Notes: generated by a model not told the origin, from the letters alone. A DNA stretch of 34,896 nucleotides from an uncultured bacterium (GCA_900661335.1 CAACVY010000027.1:1-34896); one strand, 5' to 3'; positions 16,979 to 26,096 are shown, numbered from the stretch's first letter. Program-made: numbers and translations.

Positions 16979-17053
16979 GCCCCCTTCGTCTATCGGCTAG
17001 GACGGCAGGTTCTCATCCTGCAAAGGCCGGTTCGATTCCGGCAGGGGGTGCCA
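16979..17053 (+). tRNA. tRNA-Glu (anticodon CUC), CCA encoded
   Basis: The 75-base gene folds as a standard cloverleaf. The acceptor arms are GCCCCCT and AGGGGGT (one G-U pair at the end), the anticodon stem is GCAGG/CCTGC around the loop TTCTCAT, the T arm carries GGTTCGATTCC, and the discriminator base G is followed by an encoded CCA. The anticodon CUC reads GAG. It stands alone between a gene-poor stretch and the 3' end of the convergent PsbP-like gene, whose stop is three bases away. Confidence 0.95.
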
Positions 17054-17055
17054 AT

Positions 17056-17745
17056 CTACGGTCCTAACGGCGCCACTTCCCGCACACCTTGCGAGGCCGG
17101 ACACGGTACATACGTGGCAACAATTTCCTCCAGCAACGCCCGGTAGCGATCCATTGCCTCGGCTGGCGCGCTCAGCTGAATGTGATGGTTGGTTGTGCCC
17201 ACTAAACAGTCGAACAAGATCGAAGCGGTTCGGTACCAGCGCACTTCGCGGCGCACCGCAGGACGGCCCGCCAACTGCTTGATCTGCGGCTCAATGTTCA
17301 GGTCCAACGCGTCGGCCTGAGCGCGAATTTCTTGCACCAAGTGTTCAAAGCGATCGGATTCCAGCACGTGCAACCGGACCCAGATCTCGAGGCCGCGGGG
17401 CCCGCGAAAGGATGTGAATACAAGTTCGTTCACCTTTCTCGGCTCGAGATCGCGTACGATCCATGTGGCCGGGATGGTCAACTCGAAGCGCCCCTCCGGG
17501 TCGCGATATCGCTGATCGTTGACTCCGAGCACCAGGCCCGTCGCATCGTCTGGCACCGACTCCTGCGCAAGGTCGCGTTGAGCCAGCCACACCACCAAGC
17601 CCGCAAACACTGCCACCACGGCCAGGCCCGCCACCGGCAGCACCCACGGAGGGTGCCGCGCTGGTTCGGAATGGGGACGGGTCGCCGGATCGCGCGCGTG
17701 CGCTGGTACGCAACGTACGACGTGCCGCAGCTCAGCACGTGGCAT
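17056..17745 (-). CDS. Membrane-anchored protein with PsbP/DUF1795-like domain
   Basis: The 229-residue form chosen here has a basic N-terminus, one membrane helix at about 40-60 (VLPVAGLAVVAVFAGLVVWL) and an exported C-terminal domain. That domain has the pattern of PsbP-like/DUF1795 lipoproteins: a YRDPEGRFELTIPATWIV start, a central EIWVRLHVLESDRFEHLVQE segment and a final amphipathic helix (YRALLEEIVATYV). The start is uncertain. ATG 17745 has an AAGGGCGG just upstream, while ATG 17817 would overlap the end of the ABC transporter gene by 38 bases and has its purine-rich site too far away. It follows the ABC exporter on the same strand. Function unknown. Confidence 0.65.
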   Translation of the reverse strand: MPRAELRHVVRCVPAHARDPATRPHSEPARHPPWVLPVAGLAVVAVFAGLVVWLAQRDLAQESVPDDATGLVLGVNDQRYRDPEGRFELTIPATWIVRDLEPRKVNELVFTSFRGPRGLEIWVRLHVLESDRFEHLVQEIRAQADALDLNIEPQIKQLAGRPAVRREVRWYRTASILFDCLVGTTNHHIQLSAPAEAMDRYRALLEEIVATYVPCPASQGVREVAPLGP

Positions 17746-17779
17746 GTGCCGCCCTTGGACTCGGCTGTGTCCGCGTTGT

Positions 17780-19546
17780 TCAGGCGCTAGATCCGATCGA
17801 ACCGAATTGTTGTTCATATAGACGTCGGTAGACCCCTCCGCGCTGCAGAAGTTCTGCGTGAGTCCCAGATTCGACCACGCGTCCACGTTCCAACACGTAA
17901 ATTAGATCCGCCCGCGCTACCGTGGACAAGCGATGGGCCACGATGAACACGGTGCGACCCTCCATGGCACAGTCGAGCGCTTGTTGAACCTGCCGTTCGC
18001 TCTCGCTGTCCAACGAGCTGGTTGCCTCGTCGAGAATCAAGATGGGAGGATTGCGCAGCAAGGCGCGCGCGATTGCGATCCGCTGGCGCTGTCCACCGGA
18101 CAACCGAACCCCGCGTTCTCCGATGATCGTGTCGTATCCCTGAGGGAGCTGGACGATGAACTCATGCGCATGGGCAAGCCGGGCCGCTTCTTCGATCCGT
18201 TGTCGCGGAATGGATGGCTGTCCGTAGGCAATATTGGCCGCAATCGTGTCGTTGAAGAGAATCGTCTCTTGCGTCACCAGCCCCATCTGCGCGCGCAGTG
18301 AGCGGAGGGTAAACTCGCGAATGTCGCGACCGTTGATCCGAACCGCACCGGCCGTCACATCGAAAAACCGCGGCAGAAGGCTCACCAAGGTGGTCTTACC
18401 CGAACCGGATGCTCCCACGATGGCCACGCGTTGGCCCGCCTCGACCCGCATACAGATTTCTTGCAACACGGGCACCTCGTCGTACGCGAACGTGACATGG
18501 TCGAACTCAATGGACCGAATGGCCTCGCGCAACTCCACGGCATCCGGGCGGTCCGCCACGCGCACGGGTATGTCGAGAAGTTCGAAGATGCGGTCCGCCG
18601 CAGCGGCACTGTGCTGAATGTTCACATGCAGGTTGCCCAGGCGTTTGGCCGGGTCGTACATGACAAACAGCGCCGCCGCAAAGGTGAGGAAGTCTTGAAC
18701 GGGCATTCGCACCCACCACGCGTATAGCAACAACAGCGCAACCCAGAGGCTGGCGAACTCCACGATGATCGGCTCGACCGCGATGCGCGCGCGCGTCAAC
18801 CGCATGATCCGGCGGAACACCGATGCGCTCCGTTCTCGGAAGCGGGCGCGCTCGTACGGTTCCATGTTGAACGCCTTGACGATCCGGACCCCGGCCAACG
18901 TTTCCTGAAGCAACGCCACGAGGTCCGCCAATCGTTCCTGCCCCTCGCGCGCATGGCGTCGCACGCGCCGTCCGAACGCGACAATGGGAATCAGGCAGAC
19001 GGGGAACACCACCAGGCTGGCCACCGCCAACGCCCAATCGAGCCATACGAGGTAGGCCGCGGCGCCGACCAATACCAGTGGCTGCTGCATCAGATCGGCC
19101 AACACCGTCGAGACCGCACGTTCCACCAGCATCGTATCGTTCGACACGCGCGAGATGAGCTCCCCCGTACGGGTCTGCGTGAAAAACTCCAACGAGAGAT
19201 CCTGCAAGTGGTCGAAGATCGCGATGCGAAGGTCCATCACGACGCGGTTGCCCACATACTCCACCAAATAGCGACTGACGAACTGCCCCGCTCCACGCGC
19301 CAGCGTCAACAGCGGCAACGTCCCCGCCACCAGTAACGTGGCACGTAGGTCCTCCACGCGGTCCGTGAAAATCGTGGCCAGCAGCCGACGCAGGATCAAA
19401 AGCAAGGAGGTCGTCGAGCCCGCAAAGAGCAGCCCGAACGCAATCCCAACGAACAGCCGCGTCCGGTAGGGCCGCACATAGTGGAGCAAGCGGCGATAGG
19501 TGGATCCCCAGTCCGCCCGCCTCGCCTGGATACCCGACGATGCCAT
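17780..19546 (-). CDS. MsbA-like ABC exporter (fused permease and ATPase)
   Basis: The 588-residue half-transporter has six membrane helices in an ABC transmembrane type-1 domain (about 25-310), with the coupling-region motif RTGELISRVSNDTMLVERAV. A full nucleotide-binding domain follows: Walker A (GASGSGKTT), Q-loop (VTQETILFND), signature LSGGQRQRIAIARALL, Walker B (ILILDEATSSLDSES) and the H-loop (FIVAHRLSTVARAD). It works as a homodimer, and the MsbA group flips lipids or lipid-linked glycans to the outer leaflet. A longer open frame exists, but the ATG at 19546 shares one base with the trxB stop (TAATG) and gives the normal length. Its exact substrate cannot be read from the sequence. 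Confidence 0.92.
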   Translation of the reverse strand: MASSGIQARRADWGSTYRRLLHYVRPYRTRLFVGIAFGLLFAGSTTSLLLILRRLLATIFTDRVEDLRATLLVAGTLPLLTLARGAGQFVSRYLVEYVGNRVVMDLRIAIFDHLQDLSLEFFTQTRTGELISRVSNDTMLVERAVSTVLADLMQQPLVLVGAAAYLVWLDWALAVASLVVFPVCLIPIVAFGRRVRRHAREGQERLADLVALLQETLAGVRIVKAFNMEPYERARFRERSASVFRRIMRLTRARIAVEPIIVEFASLWVALLLLYAWWVRMPVQDFLTFAAALFVMYDPAKRLGNLHVNIQHSAAAADRIFELLDIPVRVADRPDAVELREAIRSIEFDHVTFAYDEVPVLQEICMRVEAGQRVAIVGASGSGKTTLVSLLPRFFDVTAGAVRINGRDIREFTLRSLRAQMGLVTQETILFNDTIAANIAYGQPSIPRQRIEEAARLAHAHEFIVQLPQGYDTIIGERGVRLSGGQRQRIAIARALLRNPPILILDEATSSLDSESERQVQQALDCAMEGRTVFIVAHRLSTVARADLIYVLERGRVVESGTHAELLQRGGVYRRLYEQQFGSIGSSA

Positions 19547-20472
19547 TACTCTCCCAGGCTTTCGAGGTAGCGTAATGCGTCCAAGGCCGCCATACATCCG
19601 GTGCCTGCGGCGGTGATGGCCTGTCGGTATACACGGTCCATGACATCTCCCGCCGCGAACACACCGGCACGCGAGGTCTGCGTGCCTACGGTCACCCGCA
19701 CATACCCCTGTTCATCCATCTCCAATTGCCCACGCAAGAAGCCGGTGTTGGGCTGGTGCCCAATTGCGCAAAAATATCCCGCCACATCCAAGCGCTCGCG
19801 TTCGCCGTTCACCACATTCCGAATTGTCACGCCCGTCACCCGCTGTTGCGCGGGGTCATGGACTTCCTCGACGACACTGTTCCACTTCACGCGGATCTTC
19901 GGATTGGCGAGCACTCGCTGCTGCATGATCGGCGAAGCGCGGAACCGGTCTCGACGGTGAATGATGATCACCTCGCTCGCATGTCGGGTAAGGAACAATG
20001 CCTCTTCCATCGCTGTATCGCCCCCACCCACTACGCACACCGGGACACCCCGGAAAAAGGCGCCGTCACAGGTGGCGCAGGCCGACACACCATGGCCGAT
20101 CAACGCCTGTTCCGAAGGAAGCCCCAGGTACTTCGCACTGGCCCCCGTCGCTACGATCAACGCCTTCGTGAGGACCTCTGAACCGTTGTCCATGCGCAAC
20201 CGGAATGGATGCCCGCTGAGATCGGCGCTGACCACCACGCCCATGAGCATCCGCGCCCCGAAGCGCTCCGCTTGCTGGCGCATGAGGTGCATCAGCTCGA
20301 ACCCGTCCACGCCTTTGGGGAAACCCGGAAAATTCTCCACCTCTGTGGTGGTCGTGAGCTGGCCGCCGGGTTGCGGCCCTTCCACCACGAGCGGTTCCAC
20401 GTTGGCACGCGCCGCGTAGATCGCTGCGGTGTAGCCTGCGGGTCCCGATCCCAGTATCACGAGTCGTTCCAT
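19546..20472 (-). CDS. trxB: Thioredoxin reductase
   Basis: The 308-residue flavoenzyme reduces thioredoxin with NADPH in the cytoplasm. Visible features are the FAD-binding [16 protein letters not shown] at residues 8-23, the redox-active CATC with Cys132 and Cys135 ([10 protein letters not shown]), the NADPH-binding [14 protein letters not shown], and the C-terminal FAD contact [19 protein letters not shown]. Length is normal for the bacterial low-molecular-weight type. The ATG at 20472 opens directly onto the first beta strand ([10 protein letters not shown]). It is coupled by a TAATG overlap to the ABC exporter downstream. A TATAGT at 20505-20500 on the minus strand could be its -10 box, but no matching -35 box is seen. 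Confidence 0.96.
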   Translation of the reverse strand: MERLVILGSGPAGYTAAIYAARANVEPLVVEGPQPGGQLTTTTEVENFPGFPKGVDGFELMHLMRQQAERFGARMLMGVVVSADLSGHPFRLRMDNGSEVLTKALIVATGASAKYLGLPSEQALIGHGVSACATCDGAFFRGVPVCVVGGGDTAMEEALFLTRHASEVIIIHRRDRFRASPIMQQRVLANPKIRVKWNSVVEEVHDPAQQRVTGVTIRNVVNGERERLDVAGYFCAIGHQPNTGFLRGQLEMDEQGYVRVTVGTQTSRAGVFAAGDVMDRVYRQAITAAGTGCMAALDALRYLESLGE

Positions 20473-20621
20473 GGCTCAGTGAGTCCTTTCGTGGGGCAAA
20501 CTATAGCAGGGGCGCGGTCCGTATGCACGTGGGGTCATCCGGCCTAACGCCGTCCCTGCGTTGCAATAGGCCCCGCTCCAGATCATCATGATATGCATAC
20601 GTGACTGCGAGGAACTTTGCG
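20473..20621. other. Divergent intergenic region between trxB and the symporter pair
   Basis: The region must drive transcription both ways. On the minus strand TATAGT (20505-20500) is a plausible trxB -10 box without a good -35 partner. No clear promoter is seen for the plus-strand pair. Confidence 0.4.
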
Positions 20622-20852
20622 ATGGCCAACTCGTCGAACCCGTCCGCTCTACGCGCCGTAATTTGGGCCGCCATCGTCGTGTCGGTCCTCACGTTTACCC
20701 CCCTGGTCATTCCGCCGAGTCAGTGCGAGCCCGTCCTCCTCGGGCTCCCTCGAACCCTGTGGGCCGGCATGCTTGTCGCCATCGTGTTGGTCGGACTGAC
20801 TGCCCTCGCAGCTCGGCTCATTGGAACCGACGATTCAGGAAACCCGTCATGA
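20622..20852 (+). CDS. DUF3311-like small membrane protein, symporter companion
   Basis: The 76-residue protein has two membrane helices (VIWAAIVVSVLTFTPLV and LWAGMLVAIVLVGLTALAARL) joined by a short loop containing EPVLLGLPRTLW. That loop fits DUF3311, whose members are encoded immediately before sodium:solute symporters and probably act as a small subunit or stabiliser. The ATG at 20622 is chosen over an in-frame GTG at 20601 because GAGGA lies about eight bases before it. The stop overlaps the symporter start as ATGA, so translation of the two is coupled, which supports the pairing. Confidence 0.75.
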   Translation: MANSSNPSALRAVIWAAIVVSVLTFTPLVIPPSQCEPVLLGLPRTLWAGMLVAIVLVGLTALAARLIGTDDSGNPS

Positions 20853-22249
20853 CACTTCAAGGATGGACAATCCTTTTGGGCTTGGGTTACCTCGCGCTCT
20901 TGTTGTGGGCGGCCGCGCGGTCCTGGCAACGCGGTCGAACCGCCGACGAGTTCATGTTCGCCGGCCGGCGCCTCGGGGTGCGCCTGGGAGTGCTGACCTA
21001 CGCCGCGGCACTGTTCAGCGCGTTCACGTTTCTCGGCATGCCAGATTTCTTCCGCACCCATGGCGTGGGCTCGTGGATTTTCTTGGCGGTGTCGGACGCC
21101 ATGATGGTCTTCTTTGTCGTCCTGTTCGGCACGGCCATCCGCCGGCGCGCACGCGAACTCGGATTCAACGGCATGGCTGGCATGATGGCCCAAGTCTATG
21201 CACAGCGATGGGTCGGCTGGGCCATGTTCGCCAGCGCATTTATTTTCCTGGTTCCGTACGTGGCGATTCAGATCCGCGGCATCGCCGTGTTTTTTGCTTC
21301 CACATTTCCCGACTTGCTTAGCCTGGCGCAATGGTCCGCGCTAATCGTGCTGATCATGCTCGGGTTCAGCGAGATCGGCGGCTTTCGCGCCATCGTCTTC
21401 GCGGATGCCATTCAAGGCCTCTCGCTGCTCGTGATCCTATGGATCCTCGCAGGGGTGTGCACGGGCCGCGTCGGCGGCTGGTCCGAACTTTGGACCCAGG
21501 TTCGGCAAGCGCATCCGGAGCTCTGCTCCGTTCCGGGCCCCAAGGGGTTGTTCACGGTGCAGTTCTTGCTCGCCTCGGCCATCGCCATTGTGATGATCCC
21601 GGCCACTCAGCCGCAGATGTCCACGCGCCTGGTGGTCATGAAGAGCACCGCCGCACTTCATCGCATGGCCGTCTCGGTGGGCGTGTTCGCCATGGTCGTA
21701 ATTTTCCCCACCGCCTTAATTGGAATGTACGGCGCGATCCGCTACGCCGGCGTGCCAGCCGCCGAGTTCCAAGCGCGTGCGTTGCTGCTGGATCAACCTC
21801 CGTGGATCGGCGGGCTCTCGGTCATCGGTTTGCTAGCCGCCTGCCTCTCCACAACCAACGCCCAACTGTTTGCACTGGGCACTGAACTGCGGTCCATGCT
21901 CCACGGCGACGATCGGCAGCTGTTGAGGTGGACGCGTTGGGCAATTTTGGGGTTCGCCGCGGTCGTGTTCATATTCTCGGTCGTCATGAGCGACCAGTTG
22001 GTACTCCTGGCGCGGACGAGTTTCGCGGGCACGGCGATGATGGGGCCATTGGTGCTCGCGGCCGTGGCCATGCGACACCCACCGCGGATCATCGCGGGCT
22101 TTTCGACGATCGCCATGGTTCTTTTCTTCGTCTCCCAACTCCTCCGCTGGCCTGAACAATGGTTCGGGATTCGCCTCGATCTGGGATTGTTCGTCCTGCT
22201 GGCCATCCTCAGCAGCGCCGCTGCACTTCTTCGTCCCCGCCCAGCCTGA
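20849..22249 (+). CDS. Sodium:solute symporter (SSS family)
   Basis: The 466-residue inner-membrane protein has about 13 hydrophobic helices and the SSS pattern: an N-terminal helix (MTLQGWTILLGLGYLALLLW), the charged loop with GRTADEFMFAGRRLG, the helix-2 region AAALFSAFTFLGMPDFFRTHG, a central GFSEIGGFRAIVFADAIQGL (the typical family motif) and a later LAACLSTTNAQLFALGTEL segment that includes sodium-site Ser/Thr residues. It imports a small solute with Na+; the solute cannot be deduced. The open frame continues upstream, but the ATG at 20849 overlaps the DUF3311 stop and is where similarity starts. It precedes the twin-FAD oxidoreductase on the same strand after 379 bases. Confidence 0.92.
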   Translation: MTLQGWTILLGLGYLALLLWAAARSWQRGRTADEFMFAGRRLGVRLGVLTYAAALFSAFTFLGMPDFFRTHGVGSWIFLAVSDAMMVFFVVLFGTAIRRRARELGFNGMAGMMAQVYAQRWVGWAMFASAFIFLVPYVAIQIRGIAVFFASTFPDLLSLAQWSALIVLIMLGFSEIGGFRAIVFADAIQGLSLLVILWILAGVCTGRVGGWSELWTQVRQAHPELCSVPGPKGLFTVQFLLASAIAIVMIPATQPQMSTRLVVMKSTAALHRMAVSVGVFAMVVIFPTALIGMYGAIRYAGVPAAEFQARALLLDQPPWIGGLSVIGLLAACLSTTNAQLFALGTELRSMLHGDDRQLLRWTRWAILGFAAVVFIFSVVMSDQLVLLARTSFAGTAMMGPLVLAAVAMRHPPRIIAGFSTIAMVLFFVSQLLRWPEQWFGIRLDLGLFVLLAILSSAAALLRPRPA

Positions 22250-22571
22250 TGGCCGCCGAATGCACGGCCAGGACCTGCGCTCCCATCTTTTCGGCGCGAA
22301 ACGTCGGCGCCAAACAGAACCATTGTGGCCAGAGGCGACCCACGCGTTGGGGATGAGCCACGAGAGATCGCCACCACGCCCGGGCGTTCAACACCATCGC
22401 GGGAGCTCCGCCGCCCCATCGGTGCAGACCCGCCGCATACGCGGCTCTTGCCCGTACACACCGTTCTGGCGACCGACTCCAGGTGCGCCCCCGGACCGGT
22501 TTGTGCAGCACCTCCGCGTCGCACTCGCGGTTCGTCCTCGGCCCAGCAACTTGCGCGTGGCGACACAGTCT

Positions 22572-22588
22572 GCGATTCTTAGAATCGC
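22572..22588. promoter_or_regulatory. Operator-like perfect palindrome
   Basis: GCGATTCT-T-AGAATCGC has two exact 8-base arms around a single T. It lies 41 bases before the GTG start of the twin-FAD gene, where a repressor or activator site would be expected. A partial copy (CGATTCG) follows at 22601-22607. The cognate regulator is unknown. Confidence 0.5.
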
Positions 22589-22616
22589 GAGCGCCTGAAA
22601 CGATTCGTACAAGAAA

Positions 22617-22623
22617 AGGAGGT
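22617..22623 (+). promoter_or_regulatory. Strong ribosome-binding site deciding a GTG start
   Basis: AGGAGGT lies five bases before the GTG at 22629. This near-perfect Shine-Dalgarno sequence makes the GTG start of the twin-FAD oxidoreductase convincing. Confidence 0.85.
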
Positions 22624-22628
22624 CCATC

Positions 22629-25600
22629 GTGCAACTTCGATCCTGGTCCCAACTTGGGTTTGGAGCCTTGGCGTGTGCGGCCGCGGTGTTGAACACAGCC
22701 GCCGCTCCAGTCGCCAATATCCCCCGGCGTGAGATCCCCATCCTGACCAACGTGGACGTCTTGGTTGTCGGCGGAAGTTTGGCGGGAGTGGCTGCGGCCC
22801 TCGAAGCAGCGCGGTCGGGCGCCTCTGTCTACCTGATCACACCACGCTCCTATCTCGGCGAGGATCTCTGCTCCACTCTGCGGATCTGGGTTGACCCCTC
22901 GGCACCGCTTCGACATCCCCTCGTCCAGGCCGTGTTCTCCGCAGCGCCTCCGCGTGGCCCAGTAAGCGGTCCTCGCCTCTCGTTCCGCTACGAATCGGAT
23001 ACCTCCACCGATCCGCGGCATCCCGATTCCCGGCCTCCGCGCCGCCTGGCAGACGGAGTGGACAACGACGCCACGCGCAACAGCGTTCAGTACAACGGCC
23101 CCGTCACGATCGTCGCAGATCTAGAACGAAGCCAGCCCATCGGCCGCGTGGGTGTGCGTGCGTTCCAGCGTCCCGATGATTTTGTCGTAGGCGAAGTGGT
23201 CGTTCGTTTCAGTGACGACCAACGGTCTTGGAGTCCGCCGCTCACGATCCGCAACCCGACGCCCGAAATTCAAGCGGAAGACGATTCACTAGCGCTGGTG
23301 GCAGATGCTCATACAACCAATCGCTACGTGCAATTTGAAATTCGCCCATACCGCAGCGCCAAGCGAATTCTCCTGGCCGAACTCGTCATCGAAGGTCCCG
23401 AGGCGGCGTCCACCCCCTCGCCGCGCTACGCGCGCGTGGCGCGACCACTTCACATCCAACGCACGTTGGAAGGACAATTGATCGAGCAACGCATTCCGTT
23501 CCTCTTCCACTCGTATGTCATCGAAGTCCTGTGCGACGATCGCCACCAGGTGCGCGGCGTGGTGGTGGCCAACCGTTCCGGGCGCCAAGCGATCCTCGCA
23601 AAGCAAATCGTGGACGCCACCCCCTACGCCACCGTCGCCCGACTCGCGGGCGCTCCCTTCACACCGTTCACACCCGGCCCGCAACGGATGCGCCGCGTGG
23701 TGATCGGCGGCCAACCTGTGCCGGAGCAGCCGAACGTCGTGCGCGTAGTGCGGTCGGATGTGCGGGTGGTCGTAGCGTCCGAAACGGGGACCTTACTTCC
23801 AGTCATCGAGTACGAACTCGTCATCCCGCTGCTCGACGACTCTTGGCCCAGCTTGGCCGCAGCCGAACAAGTGGCGCGCGATCAGACGTTTACACCCGAG
23901 ATCCGGGATGCCGCCGAAGTCTTGGACTGGATCCCGCCGAACACCGTTGAAACCCTTGCGCGCGCGGCAGGCCCATGGCCCGGGGCCCACCAGGTGGACT
24001 TGGGGGCTTTCCGTACGCGACAGCTTCACGGCCTTTGGATCCTGAGCGCCTATGCGGGCGTGGACCGTTCGATCGTTCCCTCCATGCGGCAACCTGATGA
24101 GTGGGCCACGCTGGGCGACCGAATCGGACGGGCTGCGGTGACCGAAGCTCGAACCGTGCCAGCCGAGTCGCGTGTACGGCCGGTACAAACCGAGACGACA
24201 GGACCGACCACCGCGCTCGCAGGCGAAGTGCGTGTGCTCTCCCCCGACGCCACGCCCCGCTTCGCAGATCTTCCACGGCTCCAATGGCCCGACCGACCTC
24301 AACCGGCTGACGCGGAAGTGGACGTGATCGTCGTGGGAGGCGGCACGGGCGGCGCCCCGGCGGGAATTGGGGCGGCGCGGCAGGGAGCACGTACGCTCGT
24401 AGTCGAAACCTTGTACGGGCTGGGAGGCGTAGGCACCTGGGGCCAAATCTCCTCCTACTATCACGGCTATCGGCAAGGGTTCACGGCGGAGATTGATTCG
24501 GGCGTCGCCGCGTTGGCCGGCCGCAACACGCCCGCCCACCGTTGGAGTGTGGAACACAAAAGTGAGTGGTTGCGCCGCGAGCTGCGAACGGCCGGGGTGG
24601 AAATCTGGTTCGGCTGCCTCGGGTTCGGGGCTTGGGTCGAGTCCAACCAAGTGGTCGGCGTCTGGGTCGCCACTCCGTGCGGTCCGCGGTTGGTCCGTGC
24701 GCGCGCCGTGGTGGACGCCACCGGCAACGCCGACATCGCCGCGGCGGCGGGAGCGCCGTGTACCTATACCGACGAAGCCGACCTCGCGGTTCAGGGAGCC
24801 GGCCTCTCACCGCGCAGCCTTTCCAAGGATTACATCAACACCGATTACACCTTCGTGGACGACACGGATGTGATCGATATTTGGCGCGTGTTCGTGGTGG
24901 GCCGCGAACTCTTTGCCGATGCATGGGACCTGAGCCGACTCATCGACACCCGGGAGCGTCGCCGAATCCTTGGCGAGGTGGAAATCAGCCCTATGGATCT
25001 CTACCTCGGGCGCACATGGTCCGACACCATTGCGCTGGCCCAGAGCAACTTCGACACTCACGGCTATACGGTTCACCCTATCTTCACCTTGCGGCCCCCG
25101 GACCGCTCGAGCCTCACGGTCGCCGTGCCACTGCGGGCGTTCCTGCCACGAGGTGTAGAAGGCCTGCTTGTGATCGGTCTTGGGATGAGCGCACACCGCG
25201 ACGCGCTGCCCGTGCTGCGAATGCAACCCGACATTCAAAACCACGGGTACGCAGTCGGTGTCGCCGCCGCCTGGATGGCACGCAACCAAGTGTCCGCTCG
25301 CGCGCTGGACGTGCGGGCCCTGCAGCGACACCTGGTCGAAAAAGGCATCGTTCCGGAAAGCGTGCTGACGGACACCGACACCCCCCCAGTTCCCGAGGAC
25401 CGGTTGGACTGGGCGGTCCGGTCCTTGCCGAGCGAGTGGACGGGCCTGGAGGTGGTGTTGTCGGACACGAACCGGGCACTGCCCAAGCTGCGACAAGCTT
25501 TCGCCGCGGCCACGTCGCCGAACGACCGCCTGGTGTACGCGCAGGTGCTGGGTATGCTGGGCGACCCGACCGGCGCCGAAGTCCTCGCTGAAGCAGTTCG

Positions 25601-26096
25601 CAACACCCCGACCGAGCAAGGCTGGGACTTCCGCGCCATGGGGCAGTTCGGACCGAGTCGCGCGCCGGTGGATGCCCTGATGTTGGCGCTTGGCCGTACG
25701 CGTTCGCCGGCCGCATTGGAGCCCCTCCTGGAAAAGGCGCGTACGCTGGACGCCCAAACCGCCTTCTCCCACCACCGAGCCGTGGCGTTAGCGCTGGAGG
25801 CGCTCGGGGATCCGCGCGCGGCGCCCGTTCTCGCGGAAGTCCTCCGCAAACCCGGCATGCGCGGGTATGCGATCACCTCGATCGAAGATGCGCGTGCGAA
25901 AAAGCTCAGCGGTGGCACGGACACCCAGGCGCGCCGCAACGCCATGCGCGAGTTGTTTCTCGCTCGCGCGTTGTACCGTTGCGGCGATCACGAAGGACTT
26001 GGAGAGGCGATCCTGCGCGAGTACGCGCGCGACCTCCACGGCCACTACGCCCGGCACGCCCGCGCAATCCTTGAACACGGACCACGCAAACTGTAA
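22629..26096 (+). CDS. Exported twin FAD-dependent oxidoreductase with discoidin-like insert and HEAT-like repeats
   Basis: The 1155-residue protein starts with GTG and a Sec signal peptide (residues about 1-27). Domain 1 has an FAD-binding Rossmann motif (VDVLVVGGSLAGVAAALEAA, from about 42). It is interrupted at about 135-258 by a beta-rich segment resembling F5/8 type C (discoidin) domains, and then continues to about 500. Domain 2 starts at about 564 with a second FAD motif (VDVIVVGGGTGGAPAGIGAA) followed by LYGLGGVGTWGQISSYYHGY, the pattern of the FAD_oxidored family. The final region (about 950-1150) is made of helical HEAT-like repeats (LGDPTGAEVLAEAVRNT, LGDPRAAPVLAEVLRK). Substrate unknown. 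Periplasmic members of this family are common in Planctomycetes and Verrucomicrobiota and are suspected of acting on sugars or sugar acids, which is not demonstrated here. A symporter gene precedes it. Confidence 0.85.
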   Translation: MQLRSWSQLGFGALACAAAVLNTAAAPVANIPRREIPILTNVDVLVVGGSLAGVAAALEAARSGASVYLITPRSYLGEDLCSTLRIWVDPSAPLRHPLVQAVFSAAPPRGPVSGPRLSFRYESDTSTDPRHPDSRPPRRLADGVDNDATRNSVQYNGPVTIVADLERSQPIGRVGVRAFQRPDDFVVGEVVVRFSDDQRSWSPPLTIRNPTPEIQAEDDSLALVADAHTTNRYVQFEIRPYRSAKRILLAELVIEGPEAASTPSPRYARVARPLHIQRTLEGQLIEQRIPFLFHSYVIEVLCDDRHQVRGVVVANRSGRQAILAKQIVDATPYATVARLAGAPFTPFTPGPQRMRRVVIGGQPVPEQPNVVRVVRSDVRVVVASETGTLLPVIEYELVIPLLDDSWPSLAAAEQVARDQTFTPEIRDAAEVLDWIPPNTVETLARAAGPWPGAHQVDLGAFRTRQLHGLWILSAYAGVDRSIVPSMRQPDEWATLGDRIGRAAVTEARTVPAESRVRPVQTETTGPTTALAGEVRVLSPDATPRFADLPRLQWPDRPQPADAEVDVIVVGGGTGGAPAGIGAARQGARTLVVETLYGLGGVGTWGQISSYYHGYRQGFTAEIDSGVAALAGRNTPAHRWSVEHKSEWLRRELRTAGVEIWFGCLGFGAWVESNQVVGVWVATPCGPRLVRARAVVDATGNADIAAAAGAPCTYTDEADLAVQGAGLSPRSLSKDYINTDYTFVDDTDVIDIWRVFVVGRELFADAWDLSRLIDTRERRRILGEVEISPMDLYLGRTWSDTIALAQSNFDTHGYTVHPIFTLRPPDRSSLTVAVPLRAFLPRGVEGLLVIGLGMSAHRDALPVLRMQPDIQNHGYAVGVAAAWMARNQVSARALDVRALQRHLVEKGIVPESVLTDTDTPPVPEDRLDWAVRSLPSEWTGLEVVLSDTNRALPKLRQAFAAATSPNDRLVYAQVLGMLGDPTGAEVLAEAVRNTPTEQGWDFRAMGQFGPSRAPVDALMLALGRTRSPAALEPLLEKARTLDAQTAFSHHRAVALALEALGDPRAAPVLAEVLRKPGMRGYAITSIEDARAKKLSGGTDTQARRNAMRELFLARALYRCGDHEGLGEAILREYARDLHGHYARHARAILEHGPRKL

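Larger units (their letters stand above)
22250..22628. other. Intergenic region before the twin-FAD oxidoreductase
   Basis: No plus-strand gene is seen in these 379 bases. A minus-strand frame ending at 22209 reads like protein over its last 100 codons (for example RVGRLWPQWFCLAPTFRAEK), but it has no recognisable domain and no clear ribosome-binding site. It would overlap the symporter tail to tail by 41 bases. The 3' half holds an operator-like palindrome. Confidence 0.4.
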
